NCBI GenBank assembly: GCA_039583875.1
Contig: CM077150.1
Span: 185,446,375 to 185,510,374, forward strand
Source: Platanthera guangdongensis
Taxonomy: Eukaryota; Streptophyta; Magnoliopsida; Asparagales; Orchidaceae
Reading direction: 5' to 3'
DNA: 64,000 nucleotides
This document shows, piece after piece, positions 32,604-43,484 of the stretch. A model generated the notes under the pieces. It made no database searches, had not been told where the DNA came from, and worked only from the letters and a program-made list of their open reading frames with translations. Position 1 is the stretch's first letter. Each line of letters begins with the position of its first letter. The position numbers were made by a program, and so were the translations under genes.

Positions 32604-34436
32604 GACGACAAGGTGATTGCGTATGGATCAAGACAATTGAAGGTGCATGAAAAGAATTACCCTACGCACGATCTAGAATTTGCTGCCGTCATTTATGCCT
32701 TAAAATTGTGGAGACATCTTCTATATGGAGTGTCATGCAAAATTTATTCGGATCACAAAAGTTTGAAATATGTCTTTACTCAGAAGGAACTGAATTTGCG
32801 CCAGTGCCGATGGTTAGAGTATGTTGCGGACTACGAAGTGGACATCCTTTATCATCCCGGCAAGGCTAATGTATTAGCGGATGCGTTGAGCCGGAAGCCC
32901 GCACACATCTTTAACCTCTCGGTGCAATCTCTTGTCGAAGAGTTCTTGCTCATGGACATAACCGTAGGGAGTAGCGCTTTGCCGAGTAGCCTAGAGGTGG
33001 ATGAGCCTTCGTCGATTACCCTCACTAAGCTTCATCAGAAGGACGATCCTGACTTGCAACACCTCCATTGTAGAACTGAGAGAAGGGAACTACCCGACTT
33101 TGCGATTGACGACGTGGGTACCTTAAAGTACCGTGGCAGATACTGTATTCCTGCTATTGGGGACATCCGATCAAAAATATGCAGTGAAGCGCATGGTTCC
33201 AGTGTTGCATATCATCCTGGCTCCACGAAAATGTACAGAGATTTGAAGCAGATTGTTTGGTGGTCAGGCATGAAGAATGACATCGCAAGATTTGTGTCTG
33301 AATGTCATACCTGTCAGCGTGTAAAAGCTGATCACAGAAGGCTGGGTGGTAAGTTAACTCCCTTAGATGTACCGAGTTGGAAATGGGAGAGTGTATCAAT
33401 GGATTTCATAACCGGTTTGCCCAGATCTCCCCGAGGGCATGATGCAGTGTGGGTCATTGTGGACAGGCTAACTAAGTGTGCCCATTTTGTGCCTTTCAAG
33501 ATTAGTTATTCCATGGAAAAGATAGCTGAGCTTTATCTGAACGAAGTTATCAGACTTCATGGTGTACCGACGAGTATTGTGTCCGACCGAGACTCCCGAT
33601 TCATGTCTCGATTCTGGCAAAGCTTACAGGGAGCTCTAGGTACTGACCTTAGATATTCTACTGCCTATCATCCGCAGACAAATGGTCAGACGGAGAGAGT
33701 GAACCAGATCTTGGAGGATATGCTTAAATGCTATATCCTGGACCATGGCGGAGCTTGGGATAAACGCCTCGGATTAATGGAGTTTCCATACAATAATAGT
33801 TATCAGGAAAGTTTGCAGATGGCGCCCTTTGAAGCACTTTATGGAAGGCGTTGTCGAACTCCCCTATTTTGGACAGAAGTGGGCGAGAAGCCGTTGGTCG
33901 GACCAGAAGTGCTGGAGGATATGAGTACTTCAGTAAGGCACATTCGTGAAAAGCTGAGGTTAGCTCAGGAGCGATACGAGAAGTATGCAAACCAGCGCAG
34001 AGTTGACCTGGAGTTTGCGATTGGGGACATGGTGTTTTTGAAGGTCTCCCCGATGCTGGGTGTTAAAAGGTTTGGAAGAAACCATAAGCTAGATCCCAGG
34101 TATGTGGGGCCTTTTCAGATTTTGGAGCGCATTGGAGCTTCTACCTATAGACTAGAGTTGCCTGATTCTTTCCCTGACGTTCACGACGTGTTTCACCTGA
34201 GACAGTTGCGAAAGTGTGTCCGCAGTGAGCGACATGTCCTTGTATCAGTACCCCGGTTGCAGCCCAATCTCTCATATGTTGAAGAACCTATCCGTATTCT
34301 GGAGACACAAGACCGTGTGTTAAAAAAGAAAACAATTCCAATGGTTAAGATTCTCTGGCGAAATCAGGATGCAAGAGGTGCGACTTGGGAATTGGAATCC
34401 GCGATGAGAGAATCTCATCCTCAGCTGTTCTCTTAA
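32604..34436 (+). CDS. pol: E4 RNase H, integrase and chromodomain
   Basis: About 610 open codons in the polymerase frame. RNase [36 protein letters not shown]. Integrase: zinc domain ([17 protein letters not shown] to CHTCQRVK), catalytic core with Asp in SMDFITGLP, Asp in VSDRDSRF and Glu in GQTERVNQ, all present; then [14 protein letters not shown] and the SH3-like [16 protein letters not shown]. The C-terminus ([24 protein letters not shown]) is the chromodomain that steers chromoviruses to heterochromatin. It stops at 34434-34436. It is the longest intact pol piece in the window. Confidence 0.93.
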   Translation, partial: DDKVIAYGSRQLKVHEKNYPTHDLEFAAVIYALKLWRHLLYGVSCKIYSDHKSLKYVFTQKELNLRQCRWLEYVADYEVDILYHPGKANVLADALSRKPAHIFNLSVQSLVEEFLLMDITVGSSALPSSLEVDEPSSITLTKLHQKDDPDLQHLHCRTERRELPDFAIDDVGTLKYRGRYCIPAIGDIRSKICSEAHGSSVAYHPGSTKMYRDLKQIVWWSGMKNDIARFVSECHTCQRVKADHRRLGGKLTPLDVPSWKWESVSMDFITGLPRSPRGHDAVWVIVDRLTKCAHFVPFKISYSMEKIAELYLNEVIRLHGVPTSIVSDRDSRFMSRFWQSLQGALGTDLRYSTAYHPQTNGQTERVNQILEDMLKCYILDHGGAWDKRLGLMEFPYNNSYQESLQMAPFEALYGRRCRTPLFWTEVGEKPLVGPEVLEDMSTSVRHIREKLRLAQERYEKYANQRRVDLEFAIGDMVFLKVSPMLGVKRFGRNHKLDPRYVGPFQILERIGASTYRLELPDSFPDVHDVFHLRQLRKCVRSERHVLVSVPRLQPNLSYVEEPIRILETQDRVLKKKTIPMVKILWRNQDARGATWELESAMRESHPQLFS

Positions 34437-34535
34437 TCTCTCCGGTTAGTATTCTAGTATCAAGAATTCTTCTGTCTTGTCTCGTTCTCTGTCCTCTTAT
34501 TTCGTTTGTGTTTCAAGTTTCGGGACGAAACTTCT

Positions 34536-34550
34536 TTTTGGAGGGGTGAC
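34536..34550 (+). other. E4 polypurine tract
   Basis: GGAGGGGTGA just before TGTAACGCCCC; the plus-strand primer position. It is preceded by TTTCGGGACGAAACTTCTTTTT, a region common before gypsy 3' LTRs. Confidence 0.75.
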
Positions 34551-37142
34551 TGTAACGCCCCTGCTTTTTTCGGCATTATTGTCTCCCCCGGTTGGCATCT
34601 TTGTGACGTAAGGGCGTTACTCTAGCGTTCAGTTGGTGGCGCGTCGCCGTTAGTGCGCTTTCGCGTCTCTTCGATTCAGTCGGCTGAATTCTTGAATCTT
34701 TGGCAGAAACGGAAATTTTCACATTTGGAAAACTTAATTGATTGATCTTTTGTCTTGCTCGTCCAGTTCGACGAACCAACCTTGCTATGTTTGACTTTAT
34801 CTTATTTTATTCTCTGGGTTCGACGATTGTTAGTTTTCTGGGCGTTTCTTGGAGGTCGACGATCGTCGAGCTCCACGATTGTCGTGTTGAGCTCGACGAG
34901 TCGTCGAGTGGAGTCGTGTGGTGTCGACACAATGTGTCGACACCGCTGGCTGTCAGGTGTCGACACTGCTGTGTCGACACTGACGACCGGTGTCGACACA
35001 GTGTGTCGACACCGCTGGCTGTCGAGTGTCGACACTGCTGTGTCGACACTGCCGGCCGGTGTCGACACAGTATGTAGACACCGCTGGCTGGCGGGTGTCG
35101 ACACCGCTGTGTCGACACTGCCAGCTTGTGTCGACACTGCTGTGTCGACACTGCCGGCTGGTGTCGACACAGGTGTGTCGACACCGCTGGCTATCGAGTG
35201 TCGACACTGCTATGTCGACACTGCCGTCCGGTGTCGACACAGTGTGACGACACCGCTGGCTGGCGGGTGTCGACACTACTGTGTCGACACTGCCGGCTGG
35301 TGTCGACACAGGTGTGTCGACACCGCTGTTCTGTAGTGTGTCGGCACCGCCGGGCCGGTGTAGTTGAACCCGGTCCTTTCGGCTGTTTAGTATTTATACC
35401 CTGCTTCTTCTTATCTTTAGCCGACCTAGGTTTCTCCTGCTTTACATCCCAGAGCGGCGTGCGCGGAGAAGTTTGTCGTCCGTGCCTCTCCCGGCGATCA
35501 CCGACGGAGCTCCGGTGCTCGGTTTTTCCCGCCGATCGTGGATCTGGAAGGCTCTTGTCGAGAGCTACGCCCTCGGGGTAATTTCTTCCCCATTCCTCGA
35601 GTTTTTCTTGCTAGGGTTTTCGGCCCTAACCGTTTCTCCAGTCATCTTTCGTCCAGATTTCAGCTCCTATCGCGACGCGTGGAGATTTGGAGAGTTTTTC
35701 CGGTAAATCGAGGCAAGTAGTGTTCTTGCTTTCCCTTTGTTCTTAATTCTAAATTCCTACCTTCCTTTTTGTTTCTACACTTGTTGAGCTTATCATATTC
35801 CGACGGTAGAGATACTTGTTCTGAACTCCTAACTTGTTTTCCCCTCTATTTCTGGAATTTGTGACTTGATGTCCCTTAAGTTTTAAATCTCAAAATCTTG
35901 CTGTTCTTTGAAACACCCTTATGCAGCCCACTTGGTCGGCTATCCCTGGAGTTTATGGTGATGAATGAGCGTAAATGAACACTGCTTGTATAATTATGTA
36001 ACTAAGGAAATTCAGATGAACTATGCGCGTTGGGGTCCTCCCTCGGCATAGCGTTTTACATTCAGATTAACTATGCGCTTAGGGGTCCTCCCTCGGCATA
36101 GTGTTTTATATTCAGATGAACTATGCGCGTTGGGGTCCTCCCTCGGCATAGTATTTTATACTCGGATAGGCTGTGCGCGTTGGGGTTCCTCCATCGGCAT
36201 GGTAATTACTAATGAAAGATTGGACTTCGGTTGCTGTTGCTTGCTCCTTTTCTTTTGTATATATAATGCTTAGCATTTCTTGCTCGGCTAGTTTTACTGT
36301 TGCTCATTTTTTTACTCTGTTGACCGTTTTGTTGCAGTCACCTTTTCTTTCATTCTCCTCTACTTAGAGGTTTGTGTAGTCTGCTTTTACTCTTGCTCTA
36401 CTTGTGACTTGCTTCTGAGGTGTTCTTCTTTTGAATGCCTCAGGATCAGAGCTGTAGCAGGTTTAGCTGACAGACTTGGGCTTTTGGTGCTGCTGGTCCC
36501 TGTGGCTGTTTGTTTCCACCTCCGAGTTTGAGGTAGTTACATTGTTTAGACTTGGCTGTTTTTCTTCTTTCTATGGGTTCGTGTCAGTTGTTGACGCCCA
36601 TAGACTTTAGCTTTTCTGTGATAGACTGCTTGCTGCTCTCACTACTGTTACTTTTTACCTGATGGTTCTCGCTCTTCTGGGAAGGATTTATGCTAGGGTG
36701 CATTCTAGTTATTTTAAACCCTAAAATGTTACTATATGTACTCATGCATTTCATGTTTGTAAAACTAAAGCACTATTTTTCCTTATAGCGTAAAAACTAC
36801 CTTTCTATGTATACTATATTCACCTTAGAGTCGTGCATACCATGGGCCGTCCCCCGGGGACACTTATGCTCGTTTAGGGTGTCAACTTAATTGAACCAAA
36901 GTATTTTTTGTTGCGTATAAATATACTGTTATCTATGGACTAGTTGATCCACCGTGCCGAGGGATACGGCCTTTTCAACATAACTATTTTTCTACCATAA
37001 TTAATCAACGTTTTCCTTAAAAACAAAGGTCTGGAGTTTTGCCTGAGCGTGTGCAGTTATCCCCTGCACGACGTGGCATCACGGCACGTGTTTTCTCCTG
37101 CTCTGATACGATTTTATCGTTGAGAAAATGCGGGTTGTGACA
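34551..37142 (+). repeat. E4 3' LTR (2592 bp)
   Basis: Same sequence as 26352-28953, starts TGTAACGCCCC and ends GGTTGTGACA, followed by GGAAA. The decamer array is 34921-35324, the TATA box 35391-35398 and the ~50-bp repeat 36011-36206. The array is about one unit shorter than in the 5' LTR. Confidence 0.94.
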
Positions 37143-37535
37143 GGAAATGACGTAACCAAGATCATATAGTTGGCTTATGCTTATGAGATTGCGTTGGAAT
37201 CCCTCCACATAAGCCACCTTTGTGATGGTGATTATGGCATTTGAGATGTTACCATAGCCTCGGGTTATTCCCTTATCTGAGCCTCCAAAAATGACATTGG
37301 GTCCATTCTTTACTGGAGTGTACTCCTTCAATAGCTCCTTTGTTCCAGTCATGTGCCTGGAACATCCACTGTCCAAGTACCATTTAGGGGATTTGATACT
37401 TGAACTAACCTGAAAAGAATGCAAGTCACCTTACCTTAGGACCCCAATTTCTGTTGGGTCCTAGTTTCACATTAGCCTTGAAATAACCCTGCCTTCCTGC
37501 AGAATTCCTGACAGGTTGGCAACCTATGGGCACTG
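37143..37535 (-). pseudogene. gag-pol: E3 end of gag and protease
   Basis: Continues E3 beyond E4. On minus, 37535-37435 is the gag C-terminus (CPIGCQPV, GPNRNWGPK). Then come AAG|GTAAGG and, 25 bases later, TTTTCAG|GT. Then the protease: [15 protein letters not shown] (D-S-G active site), [22 protein letters not shown], ending at the E4 insertion. The E6 copy shows the same order at 56350-56650. The right end is cut by an LTR fragment at 37536. Confidence 0.86.
37410..37434 (-). promoter_or_regulatory. Splice-like donor and acceptor at the E3 gag/protease junction
   Basis: On minus AAG|GTAAGGTG matches the plant donor consensus and ATTCTTTTCAG|G an acceptor, 25 bases apart. The interval is too short to be an intron by itself, so each site would need a distant partner. 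E6 has AAG|GT and TTTTGCAG|G in the same place. Confidence 0.45.
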
Positions 37536-39900
37536 TGTAACATCTCCATCCGTTCATATAGCATATAATAGAAGGTCCGGCCGGGGCCCCACACCATATG
37601 TCGCAAAACAGGCGGTGAAGTCACGGGTTGATATCAGAGTTGTGCATCCTAACTCATAGCATTCTAGCGGAAGCTTAATACAAAAAAACTGAACTTCAAC
37701 CATGAATGCCCACTAATATAAACATCCACATTTATATGTGAAATACAATAGTGTTTGGCCTTATGGCCTTACAGTTGCTCTTTACAAAAGTGGCTTCCAA
37801 ATATCAGCACGCAGGCTGGCCACACATGAACAAAACATAACATTTTCAGCTTAGCCTTCAAGGGCTAGCAGCAGCAGCAACAGCAGGGACTTCAGCCTTT
37901 AAATGTCTCGCTCGATTATCCAGCACCTGTACAAGGACAGCCACCAAAAGGTGGTAGACAAGGACGGTCAGCATTCAGCTGACCAATTTATAACGACTCT
38001 ACCCCTTTCCCGGGGCAGTGGTATTCCTTCCCTGCAAGCATAGTAATTCATATACAGATATATATCACACATTGTGCTCTCACGCACAACATTCCATCAC
38101 AACTGTCAGCCACACGGCCCGAAGATCTGTGCACTTAGGGCATATTCTTGGTGTACCGGCGAACCAGTGTCCCACCACCATATCAGGGCCGAAACCCAAC
38201 TGTAAAATTGAGCATTTGCTCCATGGCGTGCAGCCGGAGACTTTAGTCTTATAACGGACCGGGATTAGCTTGTAGCCCCCCATTGTGTCATAGCGCGCAG
38301 GACTAAGAATCTCGTTATGCACTCCAACAGACAGCACTATCAGGTCTTCAAGTTAGACGGACAAAATGCAGGTCGGAGCAACCACCCCACGTTGCTCAAG
38401 TCGCCTTGCCATCAACGAGTACAGCGTACCCGAGGTTAAGTAAAAACCGCTGTTCGGTTTCATGTTACCTTTTTAACATAAAGCCTTTTGAAGAGCTCAT
38501 CAAGCTCACACATAGCCAAACTGTCCCCGAGGGACTAGCTTCACATTCATAGGTTAGCTAGAAGCCACACCTCGCGTTAGCGACAGAACTCATTTTCCAT
38601 CCCTAGGCTTAACCGTACATTTATAGCATACACTTGAGGGTATTTTCCTGGACTTCCAAGCCAGTACTTCCTACTACTACCCTTCACAAACACAACCCAT
38701 CAAGCATCATAAGCATTACAAGCATCAGAGGGTCTTTTCCTGGACTTCCGCACTAGTACTTCTTGCTACTTCCCTTCACAGGTCCAACCAATCGAACATC
38801 ACATGCATCACAAGCATCACAAGGATCTTTTCCTGGACTACCACTCCAGTACTTCCTGCTACTACCCTTTATAGGTCCAACCCCTCAACTCCATAAACTA
38901 AATGTTTAACCACGGAGTCATCTCTGATGCGCAAATAAAACATCACCAATCCAGACCAACCTGTTCAGATGAGATTCACACAACATGCCTATTTTGTACT
39001 TCATTTCCGGTTCTATATGCCAAACTATTGGGGATTCCAAGAATCAACCCAAGGGAATCATTTAGCAATCCACCCTCTGGTGGGGGAAACCCATGCACAT
39101 GCCAAAAAGGAGGATTTCACATGTCCAAGGAAGAAAGATCGTTACCCTTGACGATCGCTTCGGAGCCATGAAATTCTAGCCGGTTGGAACGCACCGCAGC
39201 GGCTTTGCCTCCACAACGCTGGCCTCGGATTGCAAATCGGAACTCAGTAGCTCCACCGGTGGTCGGATCCCCTTTCTCCTCCTCCTCTAGCTCTCCCTTC
39301 TATCTAGCTTGTAGAAAGAGAATGGCCAAGTCAAAATGGAGACTCTCTTCTCCATCCTCGGCCTTAAAGCAGTAGGGATAAGCTTTGGCCCTCAGATCCT
39401 AGCTGAGGAAAATGGACGACCATGATTTTGCCACAAAAGGCTAATTTTTGGCTTTCATGGCCTGTGACAAGATCGTGTCACAGGCTGTGTACCTTAAGCG
39501 ACACACCAACTAATCCCGAACAGTACACAACCATGTGACCCGCCCGTGTCACAGGACATATGACCTGACACGCCTTCAGACACGCCCGTGTTTGTGGCCA
39601 TGTACCTCAGGCTGCACACAACCAAAACAACCCGAGAGGAACACGGCCATGTGACACACTCATGTCATAGGCTGTGTGCCTAGAGACACACCCGTGTCCT
39701 ACACGTGTTCACCAGGCCTCACTGCCCTGGACAAATCCAGAAAAGGACATGGCCTGGGACATGCCCGTGTCACAGGCCGTGTGCCCTTACACGGCAGCAG
39801 ACATGCCCCCAGCGTGCTCTTTGTTGAGCGAAGTTCGTCGACCAGAGGGGGACACGCCCTCGGACACGCCCATGTCGCAGTGCGTGTTCCCTCTCGAGAA
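37536..39900 (-). mobile_element. Inverted LTR fragment inserted in E3
   Basis: On minus it ends GGAGATGTTACA at 37536, cut into E3 gag. Its last ~250 bases are the inverted counterpart of 39981-40237: both have TGTAAGGCC-TAAGGCC, TAGTGG-CATTCATG, GCTTCCGCTAGAATG and CCCCGGCCGGACC in this order. Its upstream part (about 39430-39900) has ACACGGCCTGTGACACGGGC-type palindromes, then GC-rich transcribed sequence at 39180-39400. No coding domain. The right boundary is unclear and no matching target duplication (CACTG) was found. Confidence 0.65.
39430..39900. repeat. CACGGCCTGTGACACGGGC-type palindromes
   Basis: Recurring GTGTCACAGGCCGTGT, CACGCCCGTGTC and related complementary words, similar in style to the E2 array, in the U3 of the inverted LTR fragment. 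Confidence 0.7.
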
Positions 39901-39990
39901 CATGTAATTTTGAAGGAAACAATTTGTATGGCCGGACTGCGTGCCGAGGTTTGAAAACATGTAATTTTGAAGGAAACAATTTGTAAGGCC
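39898..39990 (+). repeat. Direct duplication of about 31 bp, 59 bp apart
   Basis: AACATGTAATTTTGAAGGAA followed by ACAATTTGTA occurs at about 39899 and again at about 39957. It lies at the junction between the inverted LTR and the plus-oriented LTR remnant. Confidence 0.8.
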
Positions 39991-40237
39991 TTAAGGCCAG
40001 TACTTATGTATTTGTACTTCATTCCTTTGGGTTTGTTTAGTGGACATTCATGCTATTATTGCTGGGTTCTTTTATTTGCAACTCTTAAAACTGCTTCCGC
40101 TAGAATGACTCTGTGTAGGACGTTGGAATGGTTGGATGGTTTCCATTGAGTAACCACCCAGTCTATCTGTGGTATATGGCATCGGGCCCCGGCCGGACCT
40201 ACTGCTATATGCTATGCGACGGATAGGGGGTGTTACA
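39981..40237 (+). repeat. E5 5' LTR remnant
   Basis: Ends GGGGGTGTTACA directly before AATTTGGTATCAGA. Its inverted counterpart is 37536-37790. The 5' end of this LTR is missing. Confidence 0.7.
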
Positions 40238-40240
40238 ATT

Positions 40241-40250
40241 TGGTATCAGA
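40241..40250 (+). other. E5 primer-binding site, tRNA-iMet type
   Basis: TGGTATCAGA, ten bases complementary to the initiator-tRNA 3' end, three bases after the LTR. Sequence after it does not extend the match. A leader of about 220 bases without coding content follows. Confidence 0.75.
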
Positions 40251-40470
40251 TTACTGGTTTTGGTCGGGCTTAAAATGAATTCGTGGGCGAATTATTTTTT
40301 AAGGGGTGGTGAGCACATGTGTGTGAGTCATCGTTATAACAGCAAAAGAACCCATGAATGTCCACTTAGGAATGAAAATACACGTGTTTGAGGAACCTGC
40401 GTGTTCCTATAATTGTGTTTTGCAATTTTGTTTGGTCGCTTAACGGTGTTTTGTACAACTATAGGTGGCC

Positions 40471-41421
40471 ATGAGTGGTGCAAGGCCGTCAGAAAGTCCG
40501 GTTTCTGAGGATCATAGTGCACCCAACGAAGTGGTTGAGACCCCTCCTTTGTTTAAAACCATAAGAAGGATCGTTGAAGCGGTATTCGCTGTGTCTAATG
40601 CACAGTAGGGAAGCAATGTGCAACCCTTTGTCCCTGAGATGGCTTCAATGTCGGGTGGTATGTTGAATCAAATGGCATTGAGAAGGCCATCAGGTCAACA
40701 GTTGAATATGTTCTTGATGCAGGGTACGCACTCAGTCGATGAGTATTTGCAGGCGTTTCTTATGAAAAGCCGCTACCCATGCTTTGAGTTGGAGAATGAG
40801 CAAGCTACAGTTGATAGATTTTATACTGGCCTGCGCACCGAGTTACGAGTTCTACTGCTAGGACCAAAGTTATTGGGATTCCGAGCCTTGGTGGAATCAG
40901 CTGGATCTTTGGAAGTAGATTTGGCAAAAGTCAATCGAACGTCGGAGCCCTGGGTACTAGACTCTCCAGATTCCGCAAAATCTGAATACCGAAAGAGGAG
41001 GAACAAGAAGTCTAAAATGCCTACTGGTCAGGCTCCACATCGCTATTTTAAGTGTGGCAAGGCGGGACACTTTGTCCGATATTGTCAGAATGGTGCTTAG
41101 GAGTTAAAGAAAGCCATGTTGGGAGCAGGTATAGGACAAAATGCCAGAGATCTGAATCGAATCCAAGGAAGCAGAGACTTGGATGTGCGGAAGACGGAGT
41201 TCAAAATGCCGAACTCCTCAAAGTCTGCGTACCGTAGGTGGTATAAGAAGGCTAGGACTTCGGGTCCAGCTCCTTCTTCTGGTGCTTCTGGGGCGACTAC
41301 GAGTCGAACCCCGGGTGCATGCTTTAGTTGTGGAAAGCCGGGGCACTTTGCCCGAGACTGCTGGAGCGGACTTCCCAAGTCCGAGAAGAAGTGTGTTGTC
41401 GCGATGATAGGTATGGTTTAA
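40471..41421 (+). pseudogene. gag: E5 gag (internally deleted, two stops)
   Basis: One frame from ATG 40471 with TAG near 40606 (Gln expected) and TAG at 41098. The N-terminus is acidic; the first half of the gag core with the Trp-rich motif is missing, and it resumes at MFLMQGTHSVDEY and RFYTGLRTEL. Two knuckles follow: one with YFKCGKAGHFVRYC (first Cys is Tyr, TGT to TAT) near 41041, and CFSCGKPGHFARDC near 41320. The linkers before the knuckles resemble each other, so this part may be duplicated. Not functional. Confidence 0.82.
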
Positions 41422-41458
41422 AGTTATAGCAGTTTAGCTTTAAATACTTAATGCCCTT

Positions 41459-42022
41459 GTGCGTGTTAGCTTAGAATTGCTTGTGCTAATGTTTGTGTTG
41501 ATTTGTGAGTATCCGGCAAAAGCACTCTTTGATACGGGAGCATCACACTCCTTCTTGTTCGAAGGATTCATATCGTGCATCGGAGTACCTTCATCGATGA
41601 CAAAGGACAAGTTGGATGTGTTGTTGCCGAGTGGGTGTTTGATGCGCGCAGATAGAATCTATGGCGTGACGATTCGTATTGGGAATCATGAGTTCCATTT
41701 GCAAGCTTCGTTATTGCCGCTTGTGAAATTCGACGTTATATTTGGCATGGACTGGCTCTCGGAGCAGCGAGCCTATATTGTTTGTGGTAGTAAGGAAGTC
41801 AAGCTGGGAGCAGGTCGTGAGATGACGTTTACGGGCTTGAAGGGGTCGAGCAAGACGTTGATGTCTGCTCTTCAAGTGGTGAAGGCGGTTCGTGCCGGTG
41901 CAGAACTGTTCTTTAAACTAGTGGAGGTTGCAAAGCCTAAGCCCGCGTTGGACAGTATTTCAGTGGTATTGGAGTACCCCGATGTGTTCCCTAACGATCT
42001 TCCTGGAGCCCCGCCGCAGTGA
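41459..42022 (+). pseudogene. pol: E5 aspartic protease
   Basis: Active site ALFDTGASHSFL (D-T-G) intact at about residues 23-34, then VLLPSGCLMRADR, VKFDVIFGMDWLSEQRA and [15 protein letters not shown]. It ends at TGA 42020-42022, where an Arg codon (CGA) is usual, a C-to-T change at CpG. The frame continues beyond it into reverse transcriptase. The protease domain itself could fold; it would be made only as part of gag-pol, and gag is broken. Confidence 0.87.
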
Positions 42023-43002
42023 GAAATAGATTTCACGATAGAGCTAGTACCAGGTGCAAAGCCTGTGTCACGCTCTCCGTATCGGCTAGCGCCCAAGGAG
42101 ATGGCGGAGCTGAAGGTGCAACTTCAAGAGTTGTTGGAGCAAGGGTTTGTGCGTCCAAGTTCTTCGCCTTGGAGTGCACCGGTCCCTTTGTTAAGAAGAA
42201 GGATGGAAGCTTGAGGCTTTGTATTGATTATCGGGAGTTAAACAAGATAACGGAAAAGAACAAGTACCCAATCCCAAGGATCGATGATCTTTTTGATCAG
42301 TTGGTCGGTCCGACGGTGTACTCTAAGTTGGATGTCAAGTCTGGTTACTATCAGCTGAGGATAAGGGAGAGTGATATCCCGAAGACAGCATTCAGTACGA
42401 GATACGAGTATTACGAGTTTACGGTCATGCCGCTTGGGCTGAATAATACGCCGTCAGTGTTCACGGATCTGATGAACAACACCTTCAGGGAGTACTTGGA
42501 CCATTTTGTGATCGTCTTCATTGACGATATATTGGTGTACTCGCAAAGTGAGGAAGATCACTTCAAGCATCTACACTTGGCGTTGGAGACGCTGAGGAGG
42601 AATCAACTATACGCCAAGTTCTCAAAATGCGAGTTTTGGTTGTCCTCTGTGGTGTTCCTTGGTCATATAGTGAGTGGAGAGGGTATTGCTGTGGATCCGG
42701 CGAAGACTGTTGTGATACGGGAGTGGCCTGTGCTTTCTACGGTAGCGGAAATACGGAGCTTTCTGGGGCTTGCCGGCTATTATAGGCGCTTCATGGAGAA
42801 ATTCTTGCGGATAGCGTTACCTCTCACTACTTTGACGAGGAAGGAGCAGAAGTTTGTTTGGACGCCGGAGTTCACGCATGCTTTTGAGGAGTTGAAGTGT
42901 CGGTTGACCACGATGTTTATGCTGAGTTCGCCGAGTGGGACCAAAGGTTTTGAGATTTATAGCGATGCTTCGGGCAGCGGTTTGGGTTGTGTGCTGCTAT
43001 AG
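42023..43002 (+). pseudogene. pol: E5 reverse transcriptase
   Basis: The first part (42023-42186, second frame) gives [20 protein letters not shown] and [13 protein letters not shown]. One base is missing near 42184; the first frame then gives [46 protein letters not shown], the intact catalytic [20 protein letters not shown] and [18 protein letters not shown] at 43000-43002 replaces Gln before RNase H. Catalytic Asp residues are conserved, so the lesions are one frameshift and two stops. Confidence 0.9.
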
Positions 43003-43425
43003 CATGGAAGTGTTATAGCGTATGGATCGAGACAGATGAGGGTGCACGAAAGGAACTATCCGGTTCATGACTTGGAGTTAGCGGCCGTGATTTTTGCCTT
43101 GAAGCTGTGGAGACACTACTTGTATGGGATAAAGGTCGATATTTATACCGACCAGAATAGACTGAAGTATTTATTGGATTACAAAGATCTGAATATGCAG
43201 CAGCATGGATGGATGGAGTTCCTGGGGGACTATACATTCAAGATCCATCATGTGTCGGGGAAAGGCAATGCGGTTGCGGACACGTTGAGTCGCAGGGCCC
43301 CAGCTCAAGCCAATTGGCTGTCGGTCCATGACGAGCGGTTGGTTCGGGAGTTGGAGGCGTTGGAGATCGTTTGCGTAGACAAGCAGTCAAGTGTTGTAGC
43401 ACTATTGAACTGGACTAAAATTTAG
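43003..43425 (+). pseudogene. pol: E5 RNase H
   Basis: Same frame as reverse transcriptase after TAG 43000-43002: [41 protein letters not shown] (Asp present, H-K changed to Q-N) and GNAVADTLSRR. It stops at TAG 43423-43425 in the linker before integrase. Removes RNA from the hybrid in intact elements. Confidence 0.87.
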
Positions 43426-43484
43426 TATGACCTGGCTGACCGGGTTCGGCAGGCATTGAGCTGCTTTGGAAGTACGGTCATCGT

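Larger units (their letters stand above)
26352..37142 (+). mobile_element. E4: complete Tekay-type Ty3/gypsy element (10,791 bp)
   Basis: Two LTRs (26352-28953; 34551-37142), tRNA-iMet primer site, leader, gag, protease, reverse transcriptase, RNase H, integrase with chromodomain, polypurine tract and flanking GGAAA duplications. It is inserted antisense to E3, between its protease and integrase. The coding part has two frameshifts, one stop and a changed polymerase active site, so this copy is not autonomous, although its structure is complete. Confidence 0.95.

Noticed and set aside
37410..37434. A complete 25-base intron (and a 21-base one in E6)
   Set aside because: Far below the size plants can splice; only the separate donor and acceptor are kept as candidates.
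37536..40237. A single 2.7-kb LTR with long inverted ends
   Set aside because: Inner sequence order (palindromes, then transcribed-type sequence) runs on minus up to about 39.2 kb, while only the last ~257 bases match in plus orientation, so two opposed LTR parts fit better.
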